Source: Firmicutes bacterium UBA3738 (GTDB lineage: Bacteria; Bacillota; Clostridia; Peptostreptococcales; Anaerovoracaceae). From it: 57,099 nt of DNA. The translations under genes were made by a program, and so were the position numbers. A model generated the notes under the pieces. It did not search any database. It had not been told where the DNA came from and saw only the letters and a list, made by a program, of their open reading frames with translations. Below, one piece after another: positions 1 through 7,848 of the stretch. Position 1 is the first letter of the stretch, and each line of letters begins with the position of its first letter. The stretch is from contig DFGY01000080.1 of the NCBI GenBank assembly GCA_002372505.1, positions 15,273 to 72,371 of the forward strand, written 5' to 3'.

Positions 1-748
1 TCTTGGTCATGATGATGCCGTCTATACCCAGCTTGTCGTTGAAGCCTTCGGCTGCGTTTACCGCATCCTGACCTGTAAGGGCGTCAACAACCAAGAGTAT
101 TTCGTGAGGTTTGATGATGCGCTTTATTTTCGCAAGCTCTTCCATCAGGTCTTCGTCTATCTGAAGACGACCGGCCGTATCCACAATGAGAACGTTACAG
201 CCCTGCTTTTCCGCCTCTTTCACACCGGCAAGAGCTATGACCTCAGGCTCCTTGGTGGTACGCATGGTAAATACGGGAGTGTTCACAGACTTACCTACAA
301 CCTCCAGCTGATCGATAGCCGCAGGTCTGTACACATCGCAGGCGCAAAGCATAGGCTTCTTTCCTGTCTGCTTGAGCCATGATGCCAGCTTACCGCAGGT
401 GGTCGTTTTACCGGTACCCTGCAGACCAACCATCATGATTACGCTTACCGGCGCAGATGAGAATGTCAGCTTACTTCCCGCGCCACCCATAAGCTCAGTG
501 AGCTCACGGTCAACAATTTTTATAACCTGCTGAGCCGGGGTAAGACTTTCCATTACCTCCGCACCCAGTGACTTTTCCTTTACCGATGCAACGAATTCCT
601 TTACTATTTTAAAGTTGACGTCAGCCTCAAGGAGCGCCAGCTTTACCTCGCGCATCGCCGCATCTATATCCTGCTCCGTAAGGGAGCCCTTCTCCTTTAA
701 TCCCGAAAAAACTCCATTCAGCTTTTCGGACAAACCTTCAAACGCCAT
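1..748 (-). CDS. ffh: Signal recognition particle protein Ffh, 5' part (cut by window edge)
   Basis: GTPase subunit of the signal recognition particle, which binds signal sequences emerging from the ribosome and delivers nascent chains to FtsY at the membrane. The first 249 residues are visible: a helical N domain (about 1-88) starting MAFEGLSEKL, then the G domain with the P-loop GLQGTGKTT near residues 108-116, the DVYRPAA segment, and DTAGR. The frame runs off the left edge at GIDGIIMTK, so the end of the G domain and the methionine-rich M domain are outside the window. The start ATG (746-748) is preceded by AGGAGA. It follows ylxM in the same direction, the usual firmicute pairing. Identification is secure; only completeness is limited by the window. 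Confidence 0.96.
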   Translation of the reverse strand, partial: MAFEGLSEKLNGVFSGLKEKGSLTEQDIDAAMREVKLALLEADVNFKIVKEFVASVKEKSLGAEVMESLTPAQQVIKIVDRELTELMGGAGSKLTFSSAPVSVIMMVGLQGTGKTTTCGKLASWLKQTGKKPMLCACDVYRPAAIDQLEVVGKSVNTPVFTMRTTKEPEVIALAGVKEAEKQGCNVLIVDTAGRLQIDEDLMEELAKIKRIIKPHEILLVVDALTGQDAVNAAEGFNDKLGIDGIIMTK

Positions 749-761
749 ACACTTCTCCTAA

Positions 762-790
762 CGTTTCACGGGGACAGGCTTTTTGTTTCG
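762..790. repeat. Single arm of the GTTTCACGGGGACAGGC repeat family
   Basis: The 29 bases between the ylxM stop and the ffh start match one arm of the long palindromes at 27674-27752 and 37042-37132 (core CGGGGACAGGCTTTTTGTT). Here only one arm is present, so no long hairpin can form. It lies inside an apparent ylxM-ffh transcription unit. Confidence 0.85.
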
Positions 791-791
791 C

Positions 792-1178
792 CTATTTTTT
801 TACAGCCACTGCCTCTCCCAGCCAGTACTCATCCAGCTTGTCTATTGACTCTAGCACTTTTCTCATGGCCAGAACCAATTCCTTGTCGTCCTTCCTGGCT
901 TTTATTATATCGCCAGCTATTTTTTCTATATCCGACATGCTCTTTTCGGTAAACCTGAATTTATCCACGAGTCTCAATTTTTCCTCGTATTCCGTAAGAG
1001 CCATCTCTGCGTTTTTAAGAGTGTCGTGGACACCCTGCCTGCTGATTCCGAATTCCTCTGCGATCTCCGCAAGGGTCAGATTGTCGCCATGGTACAGCTC
1101 GACTACCTCTCTTTGCCTGTCTGTGAGAAGTTCGCCGTAAAAATCACATTCCATTATGAACTTCGAATTTCTATCCAT
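792..1178 (-). CDS. ylxM: YlxM/p13 family helix-turn-helix protein
   Basis: Small DNA-binding-like protein of 128 residues, encoded directly upstream of ffh as in many Firmicutes, where the family is thought to act with the SRP pathway. It opens MDRNSKFIMECDFYGELLTD and carries a sigma-70 region 4-like HTH (LTLAEIAEEFGISRQGVHDTLK, about residues 34-55), followed by a charged helical tail. I chose the ATG at 1176-1178 because AAGGTGA precedes it at proper spacing; the frame stays open 25 codons further upstream, but that stretch overlaps the promoter at 1225-1253. Role inferred from family and neighbour only. Confidence 0.88.
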   Translation of the reverse strand: MDRNSKFIMECDFYGELLTDRQREVVELYHGDNLTLAEIAEEFGISRQGVHDTLKNAEMALTEYEEKLRLVDKFRFTEKSMSDIEKIAGDIIKARKDDKELVLAMRKVLESIDKLDEYWLGEAVAVKK

Positions 1179-1224
1179 GGTTTCACCTTGCTTTGTCAAG
1201 TTGTTTCTCTTGTCAGCGCGTTTG

Positions 1225-1253
1225 AATATATCACGGGTCGCCAGCCCTGTCAA
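1225..1253 (-). promoter_or_regulatory. Predicted promoter of ylxM-ffh
   Basis: On the minus strand TTGACA (1248-1253), a 17-nt spacer and TATATT (1225-1230) give a near-consensus sigma-A promoter about 50 nt before the ylxM start. It separates ylxM-ffh from the upstream cysK-cysE unit. Confidence 0.7.
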
Positions 1254-1263
1254 GTACTTTTAC

Positions 1264-2022
1264 TTAACTAACCTTTACATTAACGGGAATGCTGGCTGTG
1301 ACGAAAGTGCTCCCTGCAATTGTGGCGCCATGTCCGACTACCGTATCTCCACCCAAGACGGTAGCGTTTGCGTAAATTGTCACATTATCTCCAATGGTTG
1401 GATGGCGCTTGCTACCCTTTAGAGCCTGCCCTTTTCTGGTGGTCAAGGCGCCGAGGGTAACGCCCTGGTAAAGCTTCACGTTTCTTCCGATGGATGCTGT
1501 TTCCCCGACGACTATTCCCGTGCCATGGTCAATGAAGAATCTCTCGCCGATTTCCGCGCCGGGGTGAATGTCTATGCCCGTCTGGGAATGGGCGATTTCA
1601 GTAATGAGCCTGGGAAGAATGGGAACCTTTAACTCATAAAGAGCGTGGGCGAATCTCTGAAGTGTAATGGCGTAAAGGCCGGGATACGTAACGATAATCT
1701 CGCCGTAGCTTCCTGCCGCCGGGTCACCGTCAAAGGCCGCCTTAACATCGCTGTGAAGAAGCGTTACTATATTCGGAAGCTTTGCCATGAATGCTTCTGC
1801 CAGCTCTTCGGCTGCTGCCGGCGCCTCAGCAGTGTGGAACTGAAGCGCCCTGTCAATGTGCTTTGCCAGTCTTTCCTCTATTCCTGCCAGCATGGTCTCC
1901 TTATCGTATGCACCGAAATCAGGATCTCCGGCTTCGAAAAACTCGGCAAATGCTATATGTCTTAAATCCTCAATTATGTTTTCCATTTCAGCTTTATCAA
2001 TTACTTTCTTATTTAAAATCAT
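1264..2022 (-). CDS. cysE: Serine O-acetyltransferase
   Basis: Makes O-acetyl-L-serine from serine and acetyl-CoA, the first committed step of cysteine synthesis. The 252-residue protein has a long helical N-terminal part (1-140) followed by a left-handed beta-helix acetyltransferase domain with hexapeptide repeats: GIDIHPGAEIGERFFIDHGT, VVGETASIG and NVKLYQGVTLGA, and later TIGDNVTIYANATVLGG. The catalytic His/Asp region (HPGAEIG, IDHGTG) is intact. The ATG has a GGAGGGAGAAAG binding site. It lies 77 nt downstream of cysK on the same strand, so it is probably cotranscribed and subject to the same cysteine attenuator. The length resembles the SATases with extended N-termini found in many anaerobes. 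Confidence 0.94.
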   Translation of the reverse strand: MILNKKVIDKAEMENIIEDLRHIAFAEFFEAGDPDFGAYDKETMLAGIEERLAKHIDRALQFHTAEAPAAAEELAEAFMAKLPNIVTLLHSDVKAAFDGDPAAGSYGEIIVTYPGLYAITLQRFAHALYELKVPILPRLITEIAHSQTGIDIHPGAEIGERFFIDHGTGIVVGETASIGRNVKLYQGVTLGALTTRKGQALKGSKRHPTIGDNVTIYANATVLGGDTVVGHGATIAGSTFVTASIPVNVKVS

Positions 2023-2099
2023 ATTCTTTCTCCCTCCATCATATCTCCGGTTTATTCGTTATTATGACCTTTTGGTTGACCGACCCAATATATTTAAAA

Positions 2100-3056
2100 T
2101 CAGCCTTCGGTGTTAAATAATTTCGTGGACAGGTATCTGTCTCCTGAATCCGGCAGTAGCACGACTATGTTCTTGCCTTTATTCTCTGGTCTGGCAGCAA
2201 CCATAGCAGCTGCCTTTAAAGCCGCTCCTGAGGAAATGCCCACCAACACTCCTTCTTTGCTTGCAAATCTGCGGCCTTCCTCGTAAGCATCTTCCCCTTC
2301 TATGGCAATAACCTCGTCGTATATTTCCGTGTCCAATATTTCAGGAACGAAGCCTGCACCGATTCCCTGAATTTCATGAGGGCCTGCCTCTCCGCCGGAG
2401 AGCACCGGGCTGTCAGAAGGTTCAACGGCCACAACTTTAATATCAGGATTCTGCTCCTTCAGGTAGCGTCCCACTCCCGTAATGGTTCCGCCTGTTCCAA
2501 CGCTGGCAACGAATATGTCTATCTTACCGTCAGTCTGCTCCCAGATTTCCGGACCCGTGGTCTTGTAGTGAGCCTGGACGTTGGCTTCGTTTGTGAACTG
2601 ACCGAGAATGAATGAACCGGGAATTTCCTTGTGGAGTTCCTCTGCCTTCTCAATGGCACCGGCCATTCCCTTGTCTCCGTCAGTAAGTACCAGTTCGGCA
2701 CCGAAGGCCTTCAGCAGATTTCTTCTTTCAACGCTCATGGTCTCGGGAAGAGTGATGAGCACCTTGTATCCTTTTACCGCGGCTACTGCGCCGATGCCAA
2801 TGCCTGTATTGCCGCTGGTGGATTCAATGAGTGTTGCGCCCGGCTTAATGATTCCCTTCGCCTCTGCGTCAGCTATCATTTCCATTCCCACCCGATCCTT
2901 TGCAGAGCCGGCAAGATTGAGACTCTCCAGCTTGGCCAAAATCTTCGGGCTGTCCGCCCCTAATGTATCCACGCCTGCTGCCTTGGCATATCTGTCTGCC
3001 TTAAGAATGGGTGTTCCGCCTATAAGTTCCAGTGATGTGTTTGCTATCTTTTTCAT
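2100..3056 (-). CDS. cysK: Cysteine synthase A (O-acetylserine sulfhydrylase)
   Basis: PLP enzyme that converts O-acetylserine plus sulfide to cysteine in the cytoplasm. The 318-residue protein has the family hallmarks: the PLP lysine in LAGSAKDRVG (about residues 49-58), the substrate loop ESTSGNTGIG, the phosphate-binding GTGGTITG, and the C-terminal PDSGDRYLST. Its start is preceded by AAAGGA. The 300 nt upstream hold a promoter, a five-cysteine leader peptide and a terminator (see those entries), so transcription is very likely attenuated by cysteinyl-tRNA supply. It is followed by cysE, giving a complete two-step serine-to-cysteine operon. Confidence 0.96.
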   Translation of the reverse strand: MKKIANTSLELIGGTPILKADRYAKAAGVDTLGADSPKILAKLESLNLAGSAKDRVGMEMIADAEAKGIIKPGATLIESTSGNTGIGIGAVAAVKGYKVLITLPETMSVERRNLLKAFGAELVLTDGDKGMAGAIEKAEELHKEIPGSFILGQFTNEANVQAHYKTTGPEIWEQTDGKIDIFVASVGTGGTITGVGRYLKEQNPDIKVVAVEPSDSPVLSGGEAGPHEIQGIGAGFVPEILDTEIYDEVIAIEGEDAYEEGRRFASKEGVLVGISSGAALKAAAMVAARPENKGKNIVVLLPDSGDRYLSTKLFNTEG

Positions 3057-3101
3057 TTTATTTTTCCTTTCTCTTAACCTTTTTACTCACGGGCGACATA
3101 T

Positions 3102-3129
3102 AAAAAAGCAGGTACCATTATGTACCTGC
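3102..3129 (-). terminator. Attenuator terminator in the cysK leader
   Basis: In transcript orientation an 8-bp perfect stem (GCAGGTAC / GTACCTGC) with a 6-nt loop is followed immediately by six T residues (plus 3102-3107). It sits about 45 nt before the cysK start, between promoter and gene, so it must be conditional. A segment upstream (3178-3190) is complementary to its 5' arm and loop. Confidence 0.9.
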
Positions 3130-3177
3130 CGTCGCTCGTAAGTTTTATTCTCGTTGTTATCTATACTATATCTCTAA

Positions 3178-3193
3178 GGTATCATAATGCATA
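3178..3193 (-). promoter_or_regulatory. Antiterminator arm (region 2) of the cysK leader
   Basis: Just after the leader-peptide stop, the transcript reads TATGCATTATGATACC. Its 3' part (CATTATGATACC) can pair with GGTACATAATG in the 5' half of the terminator hairpin (plus 3116-3126): 11 base pairs with one bulged A, which would destroy the terminator. Its 5' part (TATGCATTA) can instead pair with TAATGCATA at the leader start codon (plus 3269-3277). This is the 1:2, 2:3, 3:4 logic of trp-type attenuators. Pairings were read by eye; no folding energies were computed. Confidence 0.75.
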
Positions 3194-3197
3194 AAAA

Positions 3198-3275
3198 TCA
3201 AACCGTATTAAGTTTTACAGTCAGACAACAACAACAGCAATTATTGAATTTAGCCGTCATAGTTTTCATATGCAT
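3198..3275 (-). CDS. Polycysteine leader peptide of the cysK-cysE operon
   Basis: A 25-codon ORF with its own AAAGGAG binding site begins MHMKTMTAKFNN, continues with five consecutive cysteine codons (one TGC, four TGT; plus 3225-3239) and ends LTVKLNTV before TGA. It lies between a strong promoter (3329-3357) and a conditional terminator (3102-3129) upstream of cysK. A five-cysteine run in such a short peptide is the signature of ribosome-mediated attenuation: ribosomes stalled by low Cys-tRNA would leave the antiterminator segment at 3178-3190 free, while ribosomes that reach the stop at 3198 would cover it. An internal ATG at 3267-3269 is an alternative start. No T-box signature was seen. 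Confidence 0.88.
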   Translation of the reverse strand: MHMKTMTAKFNNCCCCCLTVKLNTV

Positions 3276-3328
3276 TAATCTCCTTTCTTCGTCTAGTTTT
3301 TTGCAGGACCCTCCCCGCATTTCTTGGG

Positions 3329-3357
3329 ATGATAAACGAAGGCCTGCAATTTGTCAA
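3329..3357 (-). promoter_or_regulatory. Predicted promoter of the cysK leader
   Basis: TTGACA (3352-3357), 17-nt spacer and TATCAT (3329-3334) on the minus strand, about 50 nt before the leader ORF. An inverted repeat TTGCAGG/CCTGCAA spans the spacer and early leader (plus 3301-3307 and 3343-3349) and could be an operator or a 5' hairpin. Confidence 0.8.
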
Positions 3358-3398
3358 TAGCCCGGGAAATATTCTGAATATTCTTTTCACCCCGTCAT

Positions 3399-3771
3399 CA
3401 TTTCCAACATTTCTTCCTGTGCAGAGAAAATGTTGGAACAAACCAGCTTTCTCAAGCCTCCCCAGGTCTCTGGCCTTTCAACATTTCCAACATTTCTTCT
3501 CATACAGAGAAAATGTTGGAACAAACCAGCTTTCTCAAGCCTCCCCAGGTCTCTGGCCCTTCAACATTTCCAACATTTATTCTTGTGCGGAGAAAATGTT
3601 GGAACAAACCAGCTTGATCAAGCCTCCCCAGGTCTCTGGCCCTTCAACATTTCCAACATTTCTTCTCATACAGAGAAAATGTTGGAACAAACCAGCTTTC
3701 TCAAGCCTCCCCAGGTCTCTGGCCCTTCAACATTTCCAACATTTCTTCTCATACAGAGAAAATGTTGGAAC
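3399..3771. repeat. 83-bp tandem repeat array with a hairpin in each unit
   Basis: Units start at 3399, 3482, 3565, 3648 and 3731, exactly 83 bp apart; the fifth stops after about 41 bp. Each holds an inverted repeat TTCCAACATTT ... AAATGTTGGAA around a short variable apical part (for example CTTCTCATACAGAG), then a 43-bp conserved linker containing CTCCCCAGGTCTCTGG. Arms are invariant while apical loops differ in units 1 and 3, which suggests selection or gene conversion on the arms. It lies 40 bp upstream of the cysK leader promoter and before the gene at 3871. Open frames inside it are by-products of the period and have no own ribosome binding sites. No function is known to me. Confidence 0.95.
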
Positions 3772-3814
3772 CAATAAGATAAAAACATATTTCTTCTTTT
3801 ATTTATAAGAATTA

Positions 3815-3823
3815 TGCTATAAT
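3815..3823 (+). promoter_or_regulatory. Extended -10 promoter before the FMN enzyme gene
   Basis: TGCTATAAT gives an extended -10 element 48 nt before the ATG at 3871. No good -35 element is visible, as expected for this class. Confidence 0.55.
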
Positions 3824-3870
3824 GAGTCCACAGTGTATTTTCTTGTATTTGAGTGAAAGGACGATGTGAA

Positions 3871-4902
3871 ATGACTTATGAAGAAATTGTAAAGGTTGCT
3901 CAGGAGTGTATCGGGGACAAATGTAAGGCGTGTATGGTCTGCAATGGACGTGCCTGCAGAAATACGGTACCAGGCCCCGGTGCCAAGGGCGTTGGTGACA
4001 CTGCTATCCGCAACTACGACAAGTGGCAGGAAGTCGGCGTAAACATGGACACCCTTTGTGGCAACAAGGATGTTGACACTTCGTTTGAACTGTTCGGAAA
4101 ACAGTTTAAGTATCCATTCTTCATCGCCCCGGTAGGCGCAGTCTTCCTTCATTACAGCGATAAATATGATGACCTAAAATACTTCGAAACAATTGTTCCG
4201 GCTGCTGTGGAATCGGGAATCGCAGCCTTCACAGGGGACGGACAGAATCCGGTGGTAATGGAAGGTGCCTGCAAAGTCGTCGGCGAAGCAGGCGGAATGG
4301 CAATTCCCACACTTAAGCCCTGGGGCCTTTCGGTTATCGAAGAAAAAATGGAATTAATAAAGGCGGCAAACCCCTTTGCCGTTGCCATGGACATTGACGC
4401 TGCAGGTCTCCCCTTCCTTAAAGGACAGGAGCCTCCCGCAGGCGGAAAGACCGTTGATGAACTTAAAGATATCGTAAAGGCAGTAGGCGTGCCATTCATT
4501 CTTAAAGGAATAATGACTCCCAAGGCCGCATTAAAAGCAGACGAAGCCGGTGCAGCCGCAATAGTAGTTTCAAACCACGGCGGAAGAGTGCTGGATCAGT
4601 GCCCTGCCACAGCTGAGGTCCTTCCGGAAATCGTAAAGGCATTAAAAGACTCCGGCAGCAAAATGAATATCTTCGTTGACGGCGGGATCAGAACCGGCAC
4701 GGACATATTCAAAGCTCTGGCCATGGGCGCAGACGGAGTACTCATCGCCCGTCCTTATGTAACTGCCGTATACGGCGGCGGAGCAGAAGGCGTAAAGGTC
4801 TTCACAGAAAAATTCGGCACCGAACTTGCAGACACAATGGCAATGTGCGGCGCCTTCTCACTTGATGAGATAACCGAAGACATGGTACGCTGCCCGTTCT
4901 AA
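3871..4902 (+). CDS. FMN-dependent alpha-hydroxy-acid oxidase/dehydrogenase family protein
   Basis: TIM-barrel flavoenzyme of the lactate oxidase/glycolate oxidase family, 343 residues. Family marks are the FMN-binding APVGAVF near residue 85, the lysine in FILKGIMTP, the catalytic His/Arg motif SNHGGRVLD (about 234-242), then VDGGIRTGTDIFKALAMGAD and ARP. The N-terminus has closely spaced cysteines (CIGDKCKACMVCNGRACR), a feature of a clostridial subgroup that may bind a metal or Fe-S centre. The substrate cannot be told from sequence; L-lactate is likely. ATG at 3871 is chosen for GAAAGGA nine bases upstream; the frame opens 18 nt earlier with GTG. It stands alone on the plus strand. Confidence 0.85.
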   Translation: MTYEEIVKVAQECIGDKCKACMVCNGRACRNTVPGPGAKGVGDTAIRNYDKWQEVGVNMDTLCGNKDVDTSFELFGKQFKYPFFIAPVGAVFLHYSDKYDDLKYFETIVPAAVESGIAAFTGDGQNPVVMEGACKVVGEAGGMAIPTLKPWGLSVIEEKMELIKAANPFAVAMDIDAAGLPFLKGQEPPAGGKTVDELKDIVKAVGVPFILKGIMTPKAALKADEAGAAAIVVSNHGGRVLDQCPATAEVLPEIVKALKDSGSKMNIFVDGGIRTGTDIFKALAMGADGVLIARPYVTAVYGGGAEGVKVFTEKFGTELADTMAMCGAFSLDEITEDMVRCPF

Positions 4903-4922
4903 ATTTTGATAATATGAGCAAG

Positions 4923-4959
4923 CAAAAAGAAGAATCCGGACTTATCTCCGGATTCTTCT
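4923..4959 (-). terminator. Convergent terminator, mainly for pepD
   Basis: A 13-bp perfect stem (AGAAGAATCCGGA / TCCGGATTCTTCT, 4928-4940 and 4947-4959) with a 6-nt loop. The T-run follows on the minus strand (plus AAAAA at 4924-4928). On the plus strand it may also stop the gene ending at 4902, but without a good T-run. Confidence 0.85.
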
Positions 4960-4972
4960 CGACTTATGAAGT

Positions 4973-6421
4973 TTAGGCAGCTAGGCGTTTAATAATTTCA
5001 ATCAACAACTCTGTTGTGATCTCTACTGCCTTTAAATCACATGTTTCTCCCGGCGTATGTACATCTATGAGCGTTGGTCCAATAGCTATCATATCCAATT
5101 CACTATTCTTTTCAGCAAATGCCCCACATTCAACTCCTGCATGAACAGGCTCAACAATCATTTCCTCCCCCGTCAAGTGTTTGTATGCTTCACACGCAAT
5201 CGGGGTAAGCTTACTGTTCGGATTGACTGCCCATCCAGGAACATGACCGTCACTGTTGAAGTCATACCCGGCCATTTCAGCTAACGTCTCACAAATAATG
5301 CCTATTTGTGTGGCTTGGTACGCTACTGAACTTCTGGCGAAAACAGAGAATTTAATGACGTCATCACCTACATTGATTTCGCCTAAATTAGCAGAACTTT
5401 CAACTAATCCATCAATAAACGGACTCATGGTGTGTACATTGTTCGGAACTACGGTCATTAGATCAATCAGTCCATTTCCAGCCTGCACGCTTAGTACTTT
5501 TTCCGGTAAATCCTCAAGTACACCAACAACTATTTTCCCGTCTTTTTCTATGTCACCAAAGGCCTCATTGAATTCTGCTTTAAAGCGCTCAACACATCCT
5601 TTTACTTTTTCTAAATCGGCTTTAGCAACAACAATAGTACATTTTGCTCCATCGGGGATTGCGTTTTTTGCCTGGCCGCCGGCAAATTCTGCAATTCGAA
5701 TTCCGACGCCGTCCTGTCTGATTATTGTAAGACATGTTGCGAGTGAAACAATTGCATTCACGTGTCCTAGATTAATACCGACACCGGAGTGTCCTCCTAG
5801 AAAATCTCTAAATTCTATTCTTACAGCCTCACAGTTGTCAGGCACACTTTCCCATTCAGCTTTGCGCGAGAAATTGAAAAAGTCACCACCTGCACAGGAG
5901 TTACATAGTGAACCAACCTGTTCCCAATCAAGATTAATTAGGTACTTACCGTTAAAGTACTTCGGCTCCATATTCATTGAATCCATTCCATCTTCCTCGT
6001 TAGTCGTAATAATTGCTCTAAGAGGGCCATGAATCAGCGAATCATCTGCAAGAATGTGTAATGCCATTGCAACACCTATGCCATCATCTGCACCTAGACT
6101 TGTTCCATCCGCAGTTATTGTCTTGCCATCATTTATCACCTTAATTGGATCATTCAGCGGATCATATGAAACTCCTTCTTCAGCCACACATACCATATCC
6201 ATATGAGCCTGCATTATTACACATGGATCATTCTCATGACCGGTCGATCCGGGCTTGTCTATTATTACACTTCCGAGACTATCCTGTTCAACTTTTAACT
6301 CATGGGCTTTTGCCCAATCCACTAAGTACTTACCTATTTTCTCTTCGTGATGAGATGGTCTTGGTATTTTTGTCATCTCCATGAACTCATCGATTACAGA
6401 TTTTAGAATGTTGTTATCCAT
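4973..6421 (-). CDS. pepD: Aminoacyl-histidine dipeptidase (M20 family)
   Basis: Zinc-dependent cytosolic dipeptidase of the M20C type (carnosinase-like, broad dipeptide hydrolysis), 482 residues, a normal length. Metal-binding and catalytic motifs are present: QAHMDMVC near residue 75, the bridging aspartate in SLGADDGIGVAM (about 110-120), and the TTNEEDGMDS general-base segment. The C-terminal HAGVECG motif and the dimerisation insertion are intact. AAAGGAGG precedes the ATG. It is last of three minus-strand genes (DUF917 protein, NCS1 permease, pepD) that follow a PucR-type regulator, which suggests an amide- or peptide-like substrate imported by the permease. Confidence 0.92.
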   Translation of the reverse strand: MDNNILKSVIDEFMEMTKIPRPSHHEEKIGKYLVDWAKAHELKVEQDSLGSVIIDKPGSTGHENDPCVIMQAHMDMVCVAEEGVSYDPLNDPIKVINDGKTITADGTSLGADDGIGVAMALHILADDSLIHGPLRAIITTNEEDGMDSMNMEPKYFNGKYLINLDWEQVGSLCNSCAGGDFFNFSRKAEWESVPDNCEAVRIEFRDFLGGHSGVGINLGHVNAIVSLATCLTIIRQDGVGIRIAEFAGGQAKNAIPDGAKCTIVVAKADLEKVKGCVERFKAEFNEAFGDIEKDGKIVVGVLEDLPEKVLSVQAGNGLIDLMTVVPNNVHTMSPFIDGLVESSANLGEINVGDDVIKFSVFARSSVAYQATQIGIICETLAEMAGYDFNSDGHVPGWAVNPNSKLTPIACEAYKHLTGEEMIVEPVHAGVECGAFAEKNSELDMIAIGPTLIDVHTPGETCDLKAVEITTELLIEIIKRLAA

Positions 6422-6433
6422 TGTATGCCTCCT

Positions 6434-7765
6434 TTATTTTACATTTGCTGTCGCTTCTTCTATTGTCATTTCACCCTGTCCAATTGCTTTTGTTTTAGCA
6501 AGTAATTTATAGAGAACGATGTATACGATAAATCCAATTATTATTCCATCCAGTGCCGACGAGAAAACCGTTACCACCTGAAGTGCTTCCAACAAAGCAA
6601 ATCCTCCGCCGCAGATCCAGGCGATTATACCTACCCAGTTTATACCGCGCTGAGGTTTCCAGTTTTCAGCTTTGCCCTTACAAATAACCCAGTAGTCTGC
6701 GATTATAATGCCCATGATTGGTGGTACAACTGCGCCCAAAACTGTAATAAACGCATTTAATGCATCTGCAAGGCCTGCAATTGCAACAACTATGCCTATT
6801 ATTCCAACCAGTATTGTTACAATCGGTCTTTGTTTATCTTTAAGAGAGAACATCTTGCACACTGCTAATCCTGACATATATGCATTTCCTGTGTTGGTGG
6901 TCCATGTGGCAAGTATTAAAACCAGCATTGCCAGAATCGGCAGACCCAACCCTGCAAACATACTTGTTACATCATAGTTTCCTGTACCAAGAGCCATTAT
7001 TGCACCAACCATTATCATCAGTACCGCTGCAGGAAGCACTCCCAGCAGACAAGCCTTTGTAACATCCGCTCTACTCTTACAATAACGAGTGTAGTCAGCA
7101 TTACATGTTATACCCAATGCAAATAATCCAATAACTGTAGAAATAGCTACCGGCATGCTCATTGCATTTTGAGTTACAGCGCTTGATATTGAATCCCATC
7201 CGGCAGTATTGATAGCGTGATATCCACCATAGGCGCACATGATTATAAGTAGCGGCACAGCTATGTAATTTAGGACGGACATCCACTTAATACCATAAAC
7301 AGCCGTAACGCACATAACAGCACCCCAAATTACACAAGAAGCCCAGAACGGGAAGCTAACACCGGCCGCTTCCATAAGTGTATTAAAGGCCATTGCACAA
7401 GTTGCAGTCTGTACAGCAAACCAACCGGTCTCACATACAAATATTACAAGAGCCATTGTAAAATTAGCACCTGTAAGGCCAAAAGCTCTGGTAGAGGTCA
7501 TGGTCGCATTTAGACCAAGCTCTGCTCCAACTATACCTCCTAAAATCATTAACAAGCATGCTATTGCAAACCCGATAACTGTTGCAACCAGAATTGATGA
7601 CAAGGTTAAAGCACCGGCAAAAATTCCGCCTACCATTAGCATTGGTATACATATCATTGTACCAATCCAAATAAATGCTATGCTTCCCCATTTTCTCTTT
7701 TCATCAGGCATGACTTGAGACAAGCCTTTATCCTGAGTAGTGTTCTTATTTTCTTTTGTACTCAT
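6434..7765 (-). CDS. NCS1-family (cytosine/purine/hydantoin) permease
   Basis: Membrane transporter of 443 residues with about twelve hydrophobic segments, related to CodB. The early KRKWGSIAFIWIGTMICIP, GGIVGAELGLNAT and TSTRAFG motifs, and the NADYTRY segment in the middle, are typical of NCS1 carriers for nucleobases, allantoin or hydantoins with H+ or Na+. A charged 25-residue N-terminus faces the cytoplasm. The start has AAGGAGG. It lies 12 nt upstream of pepD and 83 nt downstream of the DUF917 gene; a hairpin (AAGGTGC 7789-7795 / GCACCTT 7827-7833) sits in the latter gap without a T-run and may be a processing or stability element. The cargo cannot be assigned from sequence. Confidence 0.88.
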   Translation of the reverse strand: MSTKENKNTTQDKGLSQVMPDEKRKWGSIAFIWIGTMICIPMLMVGGIFAGALTLSSILVATVIGFAIACLLMILGGIVGAELGLNATMTSTRAFGLTGANFTMALVIFVCETGWFAVQTATCAMAFNTLMEAAGVSFPFWASCVIWGAVMCVTAVYGIKWMSVLNYIAVPLLIIMCAYGGYHAINTAGWDSISSAVTQNAMSMPVAISTVIGLFALGITCNADYTRYCKSRADVTKACLLGVLPAAVLMIMVGAIMALGTGNYDVTSMFAGLGLPILAMLVLILATWTTNTGNAYMSGLAVCKMFSLKDKQRPIVTILVGIIGIVVAIAGLADALNAFITVLGAVVPPIMGIIIADYWVICKGKAENWKPQRGINWVGIIAWICGGGFALLEALQVVTVFSSALDGIIIGFIVYIVLYKLLAKTKAIGQGEMTIEEATANVK

Positions 7766-7848
7766 AAAAACCTCCTTAATAATTTAGCAAGGTGCCCCAT
7801 TTAAAGAAATCATTCCTTTGAACGAAGCACCTTTCTGACTTTTATAAT

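Noticed and set aside
838..1271. Plus-strand ORFs opposite ylxM
   Set aside because: Shadows of the minus-strand ylxM gene, without ribosome binding sites or recognisable motifs.
3061..3357. T-box or SAM riboswitch upstream of cysK
   Set aside because: No AGGGTGGNACCGCG T-box motif or SAM aptamer core is present; the Cys-codon leader with competing hairpins explains the terminator better.
3399..3771. CRISPR array
   Set aside because: Repeats with linker are 83 bp and nearly identical throughout; there are no unique spacers and no cas genes.
3329..3808. Open reading frames running through the 83-bp tandem array
   Set aside because: They arise because the repeat lacks stops in some frames; no ribosome binding site, and the peptide repeats do not look like a protein family.
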